From positions 1 through 43,337 of the forward strand of contig JAJZZA010000025.1 of assembly GCA_021797825.1 (NCBI GenBank): a DNA stretch of 43,337 nucleotides, in the 5' to 3' direction. Positions 34,083 through 42,633 of the stretch are shown piece by piece. How positions within the stretch are numbered: the first letter of the stretch is position 1; every line of letters starts with the position of its first letter. The translations under genes were made by a program, and so were the position numbers. The DNA comes from Bacillota bacterium (GTDB taxonomy: Bacteria > Bacillota > Sulfobacillia > Sulfobacillales > Sulfobacillaceae). The notes under the pieces are model-generated. The model ran no database searches and was not told the origin of the DNA. It saw nothing but the letters and a program-made list of their open reading frames with translations.

Positions 34083-35051
34083 ATGTTTCCCATCGATAGG
34101 CCACGACGGCTTAGGCGCACACCGGCTATTCGCGAGATGGTGCGAGAGACCGTCATTCGACCCAGCCAGCTGGTGTACCCGGTTTTTGTCAAACCGGGGT
34201 CGCTACACCGCGATCCCATCCGATCGATGCCGGGCATTTTTCAGTGGTCGGTCGACACCTTGGTGGAGCATGTGCAGGAGGTATATGCCAAAGGGGTAAA
34301 CAGTTTTCTTTTGTTTGGCTTGCCGAGTGCAAAAGATGCGGTCGGATCGGAAGCCTATGATGAAAAGGGCATCGTGCAAGTCGCGCTGCGTCAACTCAAA
34401 CAGGCTTTGCCGGATGCCGTCTTGATTGCGGATTTATGCCTGTGCGAGTACACCGACCACGGACACTGCGGGGTGCTGAGCGACGGCGCGGTGGATAACG
34501 ACCAGACGCTTGACTTGCTGGCCCGGGCGGCGGTCGCGCAAGCGCGGGCCGGCGCGAGCCTGGTGGCGCCGTCGGACATGATGGACGGCCGCGTGGGCCG
34601 CATTCGCCAGGCGCTGGACGCCGCCGGCTTTGCCGAAGTGCCGATCATGGCCTATTCGGCCAAGTACGCATCCGGGTTTTACGGACCCTTTCGGGAGGCG
34701 GCCGACAACGCGCCCGCGTTTGGCGATCGCCGATCCTATCAAATGGATCCCGCAAATCGCGTGGAGGCAATCAGAGAAGTTCTGCTGGACATCGCGGAAG
34801 GGGCGGACCTGGTGATGGTAAAACCCGCGCTGCCCTACCTTGATGTTCTGCGTGAGGTGCGCAACGCGGTGACGGTGCCGGTAGCCGCGTATCAAGTGTC
34901 CGGCGAGTATGCCATGATAAAGGCGGCGGCGCAAGCGGGATGGCTCGACGAACGGCGAGTGGCGGAGGAGGCGCTTTTAGCCATTCGCCGCGCTGGCGCC
35001 GACATCATCCTGACGTATTATGCTCCCGAAGCGGCACAGTGGTTCGGCTAA
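34083..35051 (+). CDS. hemB: porphobilinogen synthase (ALA dehydratase)
   Basis: A 322-residue enzyme that condenses two 5-aminolevulinates. The Schiff-base lysines are Lys194 ([13 protein letters not shown]) and Lys247 ([11 protein letters not shown]). The zinc site is visible as a Cys-rich [11 protein letters not shown] stretch near residue 120, so this is the zinc-dependent type. It starts 2 nt after hemD. It ends the haem operon as seen here. A small hairpin (GGCAG-GAAA-CTGCC, 35052-35065) follows directly but has no U-tract. Confidence 0.95.
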   Translation: MFPIDRPRRLRRTPAIREMVRETVIRPSQLVYPVFVKPGSLHRDPIRSMPGIFQWSVDTLVEHVQEVYAKGVNSFLLFGLPSAKDAVGSEAYDEKGIVQVALRQLKQALPDAVLIADLCLCEYTDHGHCGVLSDGAVDNDQTLDLLARAAVAQARAGASLVAPSDMMDGRVGRIRQALDAAGFAEVPIMAYSAKYASGFYGPFREAADNAPAFGDRRSYQMDPANRVEAIREVLLDIAEGADLVMVKPALPYLDVLREVRNAVTVPVAAYQVSGEYAMIKAAAQAGWLDERRVAEEALLAIRRAGADIILTYYAPEAAQWFG

Positions 35052-35161
35052 GGCAGGAAACTGCCATGGTCGGGGCGAATTCTAGTAAGCCGGGATAACG
35101 CCCGGTGACGAAGGCTATGCTAGCGGCGCGTACCGGACTGAGGGAGAAAGGGGAGGATGGC

Positions 35162-35344
35162 ATGCTGACCGAACCGCATCCCGCCCCAAAACAGGGACGG
35201 CCCCGCAACGAAGCAGTCGCCTTGTATGAGATGAATGCCGACGAGGTTTTTCGCGACACGGGTTGCGTGGTGATTGACTCCAGCCTGGGCTTGGTGCTGG
35301 AACCCGCACCCCGCAGGGACCACGTTGATCCGGCCGCGCATTAG
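35162..35344 (+). CDS. unknown 60-residue protein
   Basis: An ATG preceded by AAAGGGGAGG at five bases opens a 60-codon frame (MLTEPHPAPKQGRPRNEAVA...). The protein is charged, has no membrane segment, and contains one Cys in DTGCVVIDSS. I recognise no family. A rho-independent terminator directly after the stop supports a real transcription unit. An upstream in-frame GTG (35105) has a poorer site. Confidence 0.5.
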   Translation: MLTEPHPAPKQGRPRNEAVALYEMNADEVFRDTGCVVIDSSLGLVLEPAPRRDHVDPAAH

Positions 35345-35353
35345 CCACCGGCG

Positions 35354-35390
35354 CGCCACACCTGCCCTCTGCCGGCGGGTGTGGCGTTTG
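35354..35390 (+). terminator. terminator after the 60-aa gene
   Basis: A 13-bp stem with one G-T pair (35354-35366 with 35374-35386), loop CTCTGCC, and a short TTTG tail. It separates the haem/small-gene unit from selA. Confidence 0.65.
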
Positions 35391-35440
35391 TCCGCCGTGC
35401 TTGATGGTCAAGTGTCCATAGCAACCGAAGGGGATGGGGT

Positions 35441-36889
35441 GTGGAAAAGAACCTGAATGCCGCGCTGCGCCGGCTTCCGGCGGTGCAGACAATCTTACGG
35501 GCGATGGAAGAGCCCTGGCCAACGGCCCGGCTTTGGGTACACCGGGCGGTGCAGGACGTGTTGGCTGACGCCAGGCGGAGCGTCCGGGAAGGAGAGGCCG
35601 TGCCCGTTTTGGGGGTGCTGCTCTCTCGAGTGCGCCAGCGGGCGCTGCAGTTGGCCGAGTCCAATTTGCGGCCGGTGTTGAACGCTACCGGCGTAATCAT
35701 TCATACCAATTTAGGACGGTCGCCGCTGCCGCTGGAGATGATGCGCCAGGTGGCGGAAGTCTCCGGCCAATATTCGACGTTGGAGTACCGGCTGGAGGAG
35801 GGGCGCCGTGGCTCCCGTCATGAACTGGTTCAAGAGTTGCTCGCGGAACTGACCGGGGCCGAGGCGGCGATGGTGGTGAACAACAACGCCGCGGCGGTGC
35901 TGTTGGCTTTGGCCGGTTTGGCGCGGGGCCGCGAAGTCGTGGTGTCGCGCGGAGAATTGGTGGAAATTGGCGGATCGTTTCGCATCCCCGAGGTGATGGC
36001 GCTTTCCGGCGCGATCCTGCGCGAGGTGGGAGCCACCAACAAGACGCACGCACGGGACTACGAATCGGCGATTTCGGCGGAAACCGGCCTGTTGTTGAAG
36101 GTGCACCAATCCAATTTCCGCATGATCGGCTTCGCCCAGGTGGTGAGCACCCCGGACTTGGTGACGATTGGGAGGCGTCACCGGATCCCGGTAATGGAAG
36201 ATTTGGGCAGTGGAGTTTTGGTGCCGCTGTCGCTTGACGGCTATGAAGAGCCTACGGTCCAGCAAGTGGTGGCCGCCGGGGTGGACGTGGTGACCTTTTC
36301 CGGAGACAAGCTGCTGGGAGGCCCGCAAGCGGGGGTGTTGGTGGGCCGTCAGGAACTGATTGCGGAGCTTAAGAGATATCCGTTGGCGCGTGCCGTGCGG
36401 GTGGATAAAATGACCTTGGCCGCGTTGGAATTGACAGCGCGCTGGTACTTGGAAGGCCGTGGCGACGAGTTGCCGCTCTGGATGATGATTCGCCAGCCGG
36501 TGGAAGTCATTCGTGGGCGGGCGGAAAGGGTGCTGGCGGAGTTGCGGTCCCGCACCGCTGCGCAGGCTGAGTGGGGCCTTAAGCCGGACTGGTCGGAAAT
36601 CGGGGGAGGGTCGATGCCCGGAACCCGGCTTCCCACCGTGGTGATGACCCTGTCGGCAGCCGATCCCGACCAGGTGCTGCGGTGGGAACGGGCGCTGCGC
36701 GCGGGGACCATGCCGGTGGTAGCCCGGATTAGCCACGGAGTGATATTATTTGATCTGCGCACAATTTTCGATAGTCAAGAATCTATTTTGGTTGATAGTA
36801 TAGTAAAGGCAGTCGGGTCGGCGACGGATGCCGCAGCCCGGGGAGACGAACGAGATGGACGTGGTGGAGGAGGGGGGAGCGCACCGTGA
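35441..36889 (+). CDS. selA: L-seryl-tRNA(Sec) selenium transferase
   Basis: A 482-residue PLP enzyme of the SelA family. The N-terminal tRNA-binding part is followed by LNATGVIIHTNLGRSPL, the MVVNNNAAAVLLAL loop, and the PLP lysine Lys290 in FSGDKLLGGPQAG. It changes Ser-tRNA(Sec) to Sec-tRNA(Sec) with selenophosphate. The C terminus ends in a Gly/Arg-rich tail. selB and selC are not beside it, unlike the usual arrangement; instead it overlaps etfB by 4 nt. The start is a GTG at 35441. No selenoprotein gene (in-frame UGA) was seen in the window. Confidence 0.9.
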   Translation: MEKNLNAALRRLPAVQTILRAMEEPWPTARLWVHRAVQDVLADARRSVREGEAVPVLGVLLSRVRQRALQLAESNLRPVLNATGVIIHTNLGRSPLPLEMMRQVAEVSGQYSTLEYRLEEGRRGSRHELVQELLAELTGAEAAMVVNNNAAAVLLALAGLARGREVVVSRGELVEIGGSFRIPEVMALSGAILREVGATNKTHARDYESAISAETGLLLKVHQSNFRMIGFAQVVSTPDLVTIGRRHRIPVMEDLGSGVLVPLSLDGYEEPTVQQVVAAGVDVVTFSGDKLLGGPQAGVLVGRQELIAELKRYPLARAVRVDKMTLAALELTARWYLEGRGDELPLWMMIRQPVEVIRGRAERVLAELRSRTAAQAEWGLKPDWSEIGGGSMPGTRLPTVVMTLSAADPDQVLRWERALRAGTMPVVARISHGVILFDLRTIFDSQESILVDSIVKAVGSATDAAARGDERDGRGGGGGSAP

Positions 36890-37653
36890 AGATTTTAGTG
36901 ATGGTCAAGCAAGTGCCGGACACGGCGACACGCATACGCATTAACTCGGACGGCACCGGCATCGCGACGGACGGGATCAAGTGGATCATCAACCCATACG
37001 ACGAATTTGCGCTGGAAGAAGCGTTGCGATTACGCGAAAAGTTTGGCGGCGAGGTCGTGGCGGTGGCATTAGGCCCGTCCCGCGTGGAGGAAGCCATTCG
37101 CCAAAGTCTGGCGATGGGCGCGGACCGCGCGGTCCATATCAAGACCGAGGCGGAGCTGGATGCTTCCTTAGTCGCCGAGGCGTTGGGCGCGGTGGCCCGC
37201 GAGGAAGGCTTTGACCTGATCTTGACCGGTAAGCAGGCGGTGGATGACGATGCCGCGCAGGTGGGCGCCCGCCTAGCGGTGGTGTTGGGGGTGCCGCAAG
37301 TCACGGTGGTGCTTAAGCTGGAAGTCGATGCGGAGAGTCGCCGGGTGCGTGCCGAACGGGAATTGGAAGGGGCCAGCGAAATGGTCGAAGCTCCTTTGCC
37401 GGCGGTGCTAACGGCGCAACGCGGGCTCAACGAACCGCGTTACCCAACCTTGCCGAACATCATGAAGGCAAAACGAAAACCCGTGACGGTTAAAACCCTG
37501 GAGGAGTTGGGTGTTGGCACCGTTTTACAAGCGCGGGTGATGGCACTGACCCTTCCTTCCGAACGGCCCGCCGGCCGGATTCTGGAGGGCGAGCCGGAAG
37601 AGACGGTCCGGGAATTGGTCCGTTTGTTGCACGAAGAGGCGAAGGTGCTGTAA
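36886..37653 (+). CDS. etfB: electron transfer flavoprotein beta subunit
   Basis: A 255-residue ETF beta subunit: KILVMVKQVPDTATRIRI at the start, AMGADRAVHI, LTGKQAVDDDAAQVG and the ETF beta signature VEAPLPAVLTAQRGLNEPRY. It binds AMP and pairs with EtfA, which binds FAD. It accepts electrons from acyl-CoA and other flavin dehydrogenases. The GTG start overlaps the selA stop codon by 4 nt, and etfA follows after 13 nt. The likely electron acceptor is the FadF-like protein at 20059. Confidence 0.93.
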   Translation: MKILVMVKQVPDTATRIRINSDGTGIATDGIKWIINPYDEFALEEALRLREKFGGEVVAVALGPSRVEEAIRQSLAMGADRAVHIKTEAELDASLVAEALGAVAREEGFDLILTGKQAVDDDAAQVGARLAVVLGVPQVTVVLKLEVDAESRRVRAERELEGASEMVEAPLPAVLTAQRGLNEPRYPTLPNIMKAKRKPVTVKTLEELGVGTVLQARVMALTLPSERPAGRILEGEPEETVRELVRLLHEEAKVL

Positions 37654-37666
37654 GGAGGCGACAGGA

Positions 37667-38644
37667 TTGGCAGACGGGATTCTGGTGGTATTGGAGCAAG
37701 CGGGCGGCAAGGTTCGCCGGGTCGCGTACGAAATGTTGTCGCTGGCGCAATCCTTAGCGCCCGGGAAGGTTTCTGCGCTCACCTTCGGGCCCGACGCCGA
37801 GGCGACCCGCGACGGATTGGGCCGTTATGGAGCGGACCAAACCGTGTTTTTTGGCGGTGACGCCTTTGCGCGCTACAGTTCCGACGGGTTCGGATTGGCC
37901 GTGGCGCATGCTATTGACCAGGTGGATCCAACCGCCGTGTTTTTTCCGGCTACGGCTTGGGGCAAAGATTTGGCACCCCGCGTGGCGGCTTTGATTCAGG
38001 CCGGGCTGGCCACGGATTGCACGGAGGTGCTGCCCGCCAGCGACGGGCGATATGAAGCGGTCCGCCCGGTCTATGCCGGCAAAGCTTTGGCGCGGGTGGC
38101 GATTGATACCCCGCGCCAGCTATTTTCTATTCGGCCCAATATTCATAAACCCGTGGAAACGGAACGGGCGGCGACTCCGCTAGCCGTCGATCCCCAGGTT
38201 GATCCCGCCGAGTTCCAAGCCGTTGTGACCGAAGTGCGGCAAAGCCAGGGCGGGCAACTGGAGTTGACCGAGGCGGAAATTATCGTATCGGGCGGCCGCG
38301 GCATTAAGGCGCCGGACAACTACAGAATTTTGGATGATCTCGCCGCGGTGCTGGGTGCGGCCACCGGATCGTCCCGGCCGCTCGCCGATGAGGGATGGGT
38401 TCCGCATTCCTACCATATTGGTCAGACCGGGAAAGTGGTGAGCCCCACCATCTATTTTGCCATCGGGATTTCAGGGGCGATTCAGCATCTGGCGGGCATT
38501 TCGGGATCGAAATACATTGTGGCGATAAACAACGACAAAGACGCGCCGATCTTCAAAGCCGCCAATTATGGCATTGTCGGCGATTTGTTCAAAGTGGTGC
38601 CGGCGTTGACCCGGGAAATTCAGGCGCTTAAAGCCAACGAGTAG
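37667..38644 (+). CDS. etfA: electron transfer flavoprotein alpha subunit
   Basis: A 325-residue ETF alpha subunit. The N-terminal domain has FFPATAWGKDLAPRVAA. The C-terminal FAD domain has VSGGRGIKAPDNYRI, GSSRPLADEGWVPHSYHIGQTGKVVSP, ISGAIQHLAGISGSKYIVAIN and DAPIFKAANYGIVGD. Its start is a TTG at 37667 after AAGGAGGCG; no ATG or GTG is suitably placed. A strong rho-independent terminator follows, closing the selA-etfB-etfA unit. Confidence 0.94.
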   Translation: MADGILVVLEQAGGKVRRVAYEMLSLAQSLAPGKVSALTFGPDAEATRDGLGRYGADQTVFFGGDAFARYSSDGFGLAVAHAIDQVDPTAVFFPATAWGKDLAPRVAALIQAGLATDCTEVLPASDGRYEAVRPVYAGKALARVAIDTPRQLFSIRPNIHKPVETERAATPLAVDPQVDPAEFQAVVTEVRQSQGGQLELTEAEIIVSGGRGIKAPDNYRILDDLAAVLGAATGSSRPLADEGWVPHSYHIGQTGKVVSPTIYFAIGISGAIQHLAGISGSKYIVAINNDKDAPIFKAANYGIVGDLFKVVPALTREIQALKANE

Positions 38645-38658
38645 GACTTCCCCCCCCG

Positions 38659-38684
38659 GGAGCGGCGAAAGCCGCTCCTTTTTG
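38659..38684 (+). terminator. rho-independent terminator after etfA
   Basis: A perfect 8-bp stem (GGAGCGGC and GCCGCTCC) closed by a GAAA tetraloop and followed by TTTTTG. It begins 14 nt after the etfA stop and is the clearest terminator in the window. Confidence 0.9.
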
Positions 38685-38828
38685 TGTGCCGGGGGTGGAC
38701 TTTGCGGAAAATGTGCGAGCGGATTGGCGTTGGCCAGGCGGGTGCCTGGGCTGTTACCGCGACCCCCGGCACATAACCGGTCCTTGCCCTCATACATATG
38801 AGTAAAGACGGACAGGGGGGCGGATTCC

Positions 38829-39848
38829 GTGAAGCGGCCGATCACGGTGGTCTTGTTGCTAAGTTTTGCCTTGGCGGAGTTGTATTTTGGCAAAGGGACG
38901 GTGCCGTCCCCGCCGCCGCTCGCCTGGATGCGGCTGGCGCCCCATCCGGCACAGGCACTGGTGGTCCGGCAAGGGACTTACCGTTTGGTGACATCACACC
39001 ACTCGTATGCGTTGGCGGTAGGCAGGCGCAGCGTGACGGCGCGGCCCGGGTCGCTGAAATGGATCGATGTGCCCGAACCATCGGGCCAGGGCGTGTGGCG
39101 GCTGGCGGTGGGGCATGACCAGGTTGCCCTGGCGGGAGCGGATGACACCGTGTACCCGGCTCCTAATGGTAAATCCGTGATCTGGCGCGATCCCGGGACG
39201 GGTTTGCTTTATCGAGCCAGGTCGGGGGAACCACCCCGCCTGGGGTCCGCACAGATGACCGCAGTGAGTGACATATTGTGGGCTGCCAACAGCCGGCAGG
39301 TGGTTTTGGCAGGAAATGGCCCGCAGGGTTACGGCCTTTATTTGTGGACGCAAGGTCGTCAACCGATGCCGGTAAATTTGCACCTCTCCACCCGTTTACC
39401 GGTGGTTGGGTTGGGGTTTGGGCCGCACCAGAGCCTTTTGGCGGCGTTCAATGATGGTCGGCTTTGGTGGCAAGGGCACGGAATGGTGCCGCTTGGGCCA
39501 TTGCGCCCGCTAGCTTTGGACACCGGGCAACCCAGCGTGTTGGGGATTGGCGCCGGGCGTGCGGTGTTCTGGCATGACGGGAAACAAGCCCGATTCTTGC
39601 GCATCGATGCCAAGTGGCTGGGACACGCGTGTTTTTCACCAAATGGCCAGAGGGGAGCGGTGTTGGTGCGAAATGACCAGGGAAGCCAGGCTTTGCAGGT
39701 GTATGCGATGGGGTCGCAGGTGACGGTGCCGTTGCCGTTTGGTCGGAAAACCCCTTGCCGGTTGCTGGGATTTGCTGGCCCCCACTGGGTGCTCCTCAGT
39801 GTCATGTCGGGTCCGCACCGAGGAACCTATGCACACCGGCTTTCATAA
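38829..39848 (+). CDS. probable exported protein of unknown function
   Basis: A 339-residue protein with a basic start and hydrophobic segment (MKRPITVVLLLSFALAELYF) that looks like a signal peptide or membrane anchor. The rest is rich in Gly, Trp and His and has repeated short beta-like units (for example SVIWRDPGTGLLYRA, YGLYLWTQGRQP, GRLWWQGHG), as in beta-propeller proteins, though no named repeat is clear. The GTG at 38829 follows AGGGGGGCGG. It stands alone between a terminator and a transposase remnant. I do not recognise its family. Confidence 0.65.
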   Translation: MKRPITVVLLLSFALAELYFGKGTVPSPPPLAWMRLAPHPAQALVVRQGTYRLVTSHHSYALAVGRRSVTARPGSLKWIDVPEPSGQGVWRLAVGHDQVALAGADDTVYPAPNGKSVIWRDPGTGLLYRARSGEPPRLGSAQMTAVSDILWAANSRQVVLAGNGPQGYGLYLWTQGRQPMPVNLHLSTRLPVVGLGFGPHQSLLAAFNDGRLWWQGHGMVPLGPLRPLALDTGQPSVLGIGAGRAVFWHDGKQARFLRIDAKWLGHACFSPNGQRGAVLVRNDQGSQALQVYAMGSQVTVPLPFGRKTPCRLLGFAGPHWVLLSVMSGPHRGTYAHRLS

Positions 39849-40329
39849 ACGAAAGTCGACCAGACTTCATGGGATAGGCAGAAGTGTTTGGTGCTGATCC
39901 ACCTAACGTTTGTAAGGTACAGGGTGGAATGCTGGGCGATAGGTGACTCCCCCAAAAATTGCTTTCCCAGGCGGCATGGCCGCGCGCCCCCCCCCATGAA
40001 AAACGGGTGCGTCGAAGTCTTCCCCGCGCTCGCCCGGGGAGGTCGGTTTCTCCGTGGATTGGCGAGGCGGTGAATGAGTGTGACCCGGAGGGCCAGGGAG
40101 GTCTCGCATTGCGGACTTTATGCCGAACCCCCGGGACAGGCAGTGTGTGCCATAAAACACGCCGCACCGCTGCCTGACACCATGGTGAGGTGGGCCCCGC
40201 GTTTTGCGTTGTGAGCCGTTTCCGCCGTGCTGAACCCGTTGGTAGGTCAGGGTTTGTGGGCCCCCCGCAGAACAGTTTCCCCATCGGCGGACGAAGGCTC
40301 GCGGGTTTCCGGCACCCGGTCGGGCGATT
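39849..40329. other. gene-free stretch before the transposase remnant
   Basis: No supported coding frame. It contains a nine-C run at 39987-39995 and a short hairpin (CTTTC-ATAAAC-GAAAG) at the end of the preceding gene. It may be decayed flank or the lost 5' part of the insertion sequence that follows; no family motif could be found. Confidence 0.4.
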
Positions 40330-41238
40330 GGCGCCGATTTGACCCCACCGGGGGGGCGGTCTTCGAAAATACCGGAAACCGACGAAGCCTGGATGCGGCG
40401 GCCATCACCGCGCTGTTCGACCAGCTGGGGAATCCCTGCGCGAGATCCTCCTCGTGTTCGGCGAGCGGTGGGCAGTGGACGGCAAGGCGATCCCGTCGTG
40501 GGTGAACCGGCCCAATCCCGCCGCGGTGCCCGCCGGGCGGCGGAATGGAATGGCGACGCGGACTGTTGTGGCCGCAAGGAGTATTGGGGCGGGCGCCAGG
40601 ACGGCGCCGCGGAGTTGCTCATGGTGTCATTAACCCGTCCATCGCCGATATCCGCCAGGCTTGGCCCTTGCTCGAGCCGGTTTACGACCATCCGGAGCGG
40701 CTGGACCGCACGGAGGTGCTGACGGCGGACCGCGGCCACGACGATACGCAGATCCGCAGCGCCGGGACCTCTATCAGAATAAGCCCGTCATCGCCATCCG
40801 GAACCGGTGGAAGGATTCCGATGCGACATACCTCTGCCGCAACCAGTGCCATCGTGACCTAAAACTGCCAGGGCCCGGTCTTCTGTTGTGATCCCCGGAC
40901 GGGGCCCGTCGGCGAGATGGCGAACGGCGGGTTCGAGGCCGCCCGCTACCGGTGTCCCGCCCGCTCAGCGGGCGGCAGGTGTGCGGGTGCTGAACAGTAC
41001 CCCGGGGTCCGCGGGGATCCCGCATTCCCCTCGATGCGGATCGGCGTGTTTACCGCCATCGAGCGGACGCGTGATAAATGGAAGCCGGAATACGATCGGC
41101 GGACGGCGATCCAACGGGTCAACAGCCACTGGGACGTCTCGTTTGGCTTCGCCTGGCACCCGCATGCTCGGCATGGCACTCGGACGCATCCGGCAGCAAC
41201 ATCGCGAACTCCTCCGTAGTTTAGTCCGCAGCGCTTAG
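40330..41238 (+). pseudogene. decayed DDE (IS4/IS1182-like) transposase
   Basis: Pieces of one transposase appear in order but in different frames: REILLVFGERWAVDGKAIPS, DADCCGRKEYWGGRQDG, ERLDRTEVLTADRGHDDTQI, NKPVIAIRNRWKDSDATYLC, RTAIQRVNSHWDVSFGF and LGMALGRIRQQHRELLRSLV. They correspond to the DDE_Tnp_1 family with D (VDGKAI), D (TADRG) and a third site where the usual Glu of (A)ERVNSRLD has become Gln. At least four frameshifts, in-frame stops and a missing N-terminal region show that it is dead. No terminal inverted repeats were identified. Confidence 0.75.
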
Positions 41239-41529
41239 GCGCTGCGCCAGACCACGCCCAAACTTCATAAAATGCCGGGAACACCCCAGAATCCCGCAGG
41301 GCGTGCTCATGACGCCTTCCGTTAAAGGGGTAATTCATGCCATCTGGCTTTTTCGGATGGACCAACGAGGGACGCGACCAAGGAGCTTGGCTCCGCGCGA
41401 AATTGCCCGGCTACAGCCAGCCGAAATGCCACAGCGCAAAGCTCGTTTCGTTGCTCCCCTTTTCATTTGTGACCCGGCATGGTAGAATAACCGATGTGGC
41501 TTTGATGCGCGAGAAGGAATAAGCGGAAA
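41239..41529. other. gap between the transposase remnant and the tRNA genes
   Basis: I see no supported gene. The stretch contains a short perfect hairpin (GGAGC-TTG-GCTCC near 41382-41394), which may be an insertion-sequence relic. The tRNA promoter begins at 41530. Confidence 0.4.
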
Positions 41530-41559
41530 TTGACAGCCGAAACGGCTATCACGTATACT
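41530..41559 (+). promoter_or_regulatory. strong promoter of the tRNA operon
   Basis: A perfect TTGACA and TATACT (5 of 6) are separated by 18 bases, ending 31 bases before tRNA-Val. The dyad AGCCG-AAA-CGGCT (41535-41547) lies at the upstream side of the spacer. Confidence 0.8.
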
Positions 41560-41590
41560 GTTTATTGCGCATGGTAAGCTGTGGGAGACT

Positions 41591-41665
41591 GGGCGAATAG
41601 CTCAGTGGTAGAGCACCTGCCTTACAAGCAGGGGGTCACAGGTTCGAGACCTGTTTCGCCCACCA
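41591..41665 (+). tRNA. tRNA-Val (anticodon TAC)
   Basis: A 75-nt tRNA with encoded CCA. The acceptor stem is GGGCGAA/TTCGCCC, the anticodon loop is CTTACAA between CCTGC and GCAGG, and the T loop is GGTTCGAGACC. First of three tRNAs in a row. Confidence 0.96.
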
Positions 41666-41686
41666 CAACAGCTGTTGTTGTTACGC

Positions 41687-41764
41687 GGAGGCGTGGTGTA
41701 GTTGGCCCAACACGCATGCCTGTCACGCATGAGATCGCGGGTTCGAATCCCGTCGCCTCCGCCA
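41687..41764 (+). tRNA. tRNA-Asp (anticodon GTC)
   Basis: A 78-nt tRNA with encoded CCA. The acceptor stem is GGAGGCG/CGCCTCC with discriminator G, as expected for tRNA-Asp. The anticodon loop is CTGTCAC between CATGC and GCATG, and the T arm is GCGGG-TTCGAAT-CCCGT. Confidence 0.96.
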
Positions 41765-41771
41765 TGAACAT

Positions 41772-41847
<76 letters not shown>

Positions 41848-41856
41848 CTTCTTTAA

Positions 41857-41881
41857 TCCCCATTCGCGGGCGGGGAGTTTT
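41857..41881 (+). terminator. possible terminator of the tRNA operon
   Basis: TCCCC and GGGGA form a 5-bp stem around a ten-base loop, followed by GTTTTG. The stem is short, but its position 10 nt after tRNA-Phe fits. Confidence 0.4.
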
Positions 41882-42040
41882 GTCGTGCACACCCCAGCGA
41901 CAATGCTTAAAACTGTTGTAGTGACGCGCTTTCTGACGCGATGGCGGATCCATTTTGACGGCCGCGTGCAGGGCCACACCCAGGTCAGCCCACATTGCCC
42001 ATGGTGCTCTGTGGCCCAATGTGACATGAGGACAGATTTC

Positions 42041-42063
42041 GGCGTCACCACGAGGCGTCACCA
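42041..42063 (+). repeat. 10-bp tandem direct repeat GGCGTCACCA
   Basis: Two exact copies of GGCGTCACCA are separated by CGA (period 13). It may be a protein-binding site or an insertion-sequence end. Confidence 0.5.
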
Positions 42064-42329
42064 GCAGATGTCAAAAACTACGTTAGTGGCAGTTTCGTAT
42101 ACAAGTGGGGGATGGCCGGCGCACATTTGTCCCCTGAGCAATCTGTCCCCATCTGGAAACAGGTGATTCGGCTAGGGTCATCTTCGTCTGTATTGACAGC
42201 CCGGTATAGTAGGAGAGTCAGAGGTGGTCCTTCGAGCGTCATCCGAGTTACGTGTCCCATAATTTACTAAGCGAGCACGCACGGGGGGCTAATCGAATGG
42301 CGCAAATTGGGCCGTAGACGGAGAAGCTA

Positions 42330-42363
42330 ACCGAACCGACTTTCGGGTCGCCGTCGGTTCGGT
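42330..42363. repeat. 11-bp perfect inverted repeat
   Basis: ACCGAACCGAC and GTCGGTTCGGT flank a 12-base loop (TTTCGGGTCGCC). The loop can pair in another way with the left arm (CCGAC with GTCG), so two exclusive hairpins are possible. No gene starts immediately downstream. Confidence 0.55.
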
Positions 42364-42598
42364 CGACTTGACTTTGCTCATGCCCGTCCCCTTTGCTACG
42401 GCTTAAGCCGCCGAACGGATTGAGGGCCCGATGGATGGGCGGGTGGAATGGGGCTTGACGGTGGGCCCATGCGGGATAACGCACTCCCGGACCAGTAACG
42501 CGCAGCGGTTCAACCAAAGGGTCCGCCCAGACCGCGCACGCCCCGTTGGGGTAGCCACGCTAATCTTTCAGTACGCATGTATGGTGCCCTCTCCGTAG

Positions 42599-42604
42599 TA
42601 TAAT
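42599..42604 (+). promoter_or_regulatory. -10 element of the AbrB-like gene
   Basis: A perfect TATAAT 30 bases before the ATG at 42634. No good -35 hexamer is found at 16-18 bases upstream, so activity may need an activator or upstream DNA. Confidence 0.45.
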
Positions 42605-42633
42605 GAGTAAGAAGTCCTTACTGGGAGGGTGCC

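Larger units (their letters stand above)
41882..42598. other. 717-bp gene-poor stretch with repeats
   Basis: No coding frame with a good start was found. Visible elements are a 10-bp direct repeat (42041-42063), two TGTCCCC copies 17 bp apart near 42129-42152 that recall multi-copy ends of IS21-type elements, and an 11-bp hairpin at 42330-42363. It is probably old mobile-element DNA, but no transposase piece could be recognised. Confidence 0.4.

Noticed and set aside
42188-42215. TTGACA and TATAGT near 42194-42210
   Set aside because: The spacing between them is only about seven bases, and no gene follows on this strand within 400 bp.
42248-42517. 89-codon minus-strand frame near the hairpin; considered as a group II intron piece
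   Set aside because: No reverse-transcriptase motif and no domain V-like hairpin could be found; the composition is not convincing.
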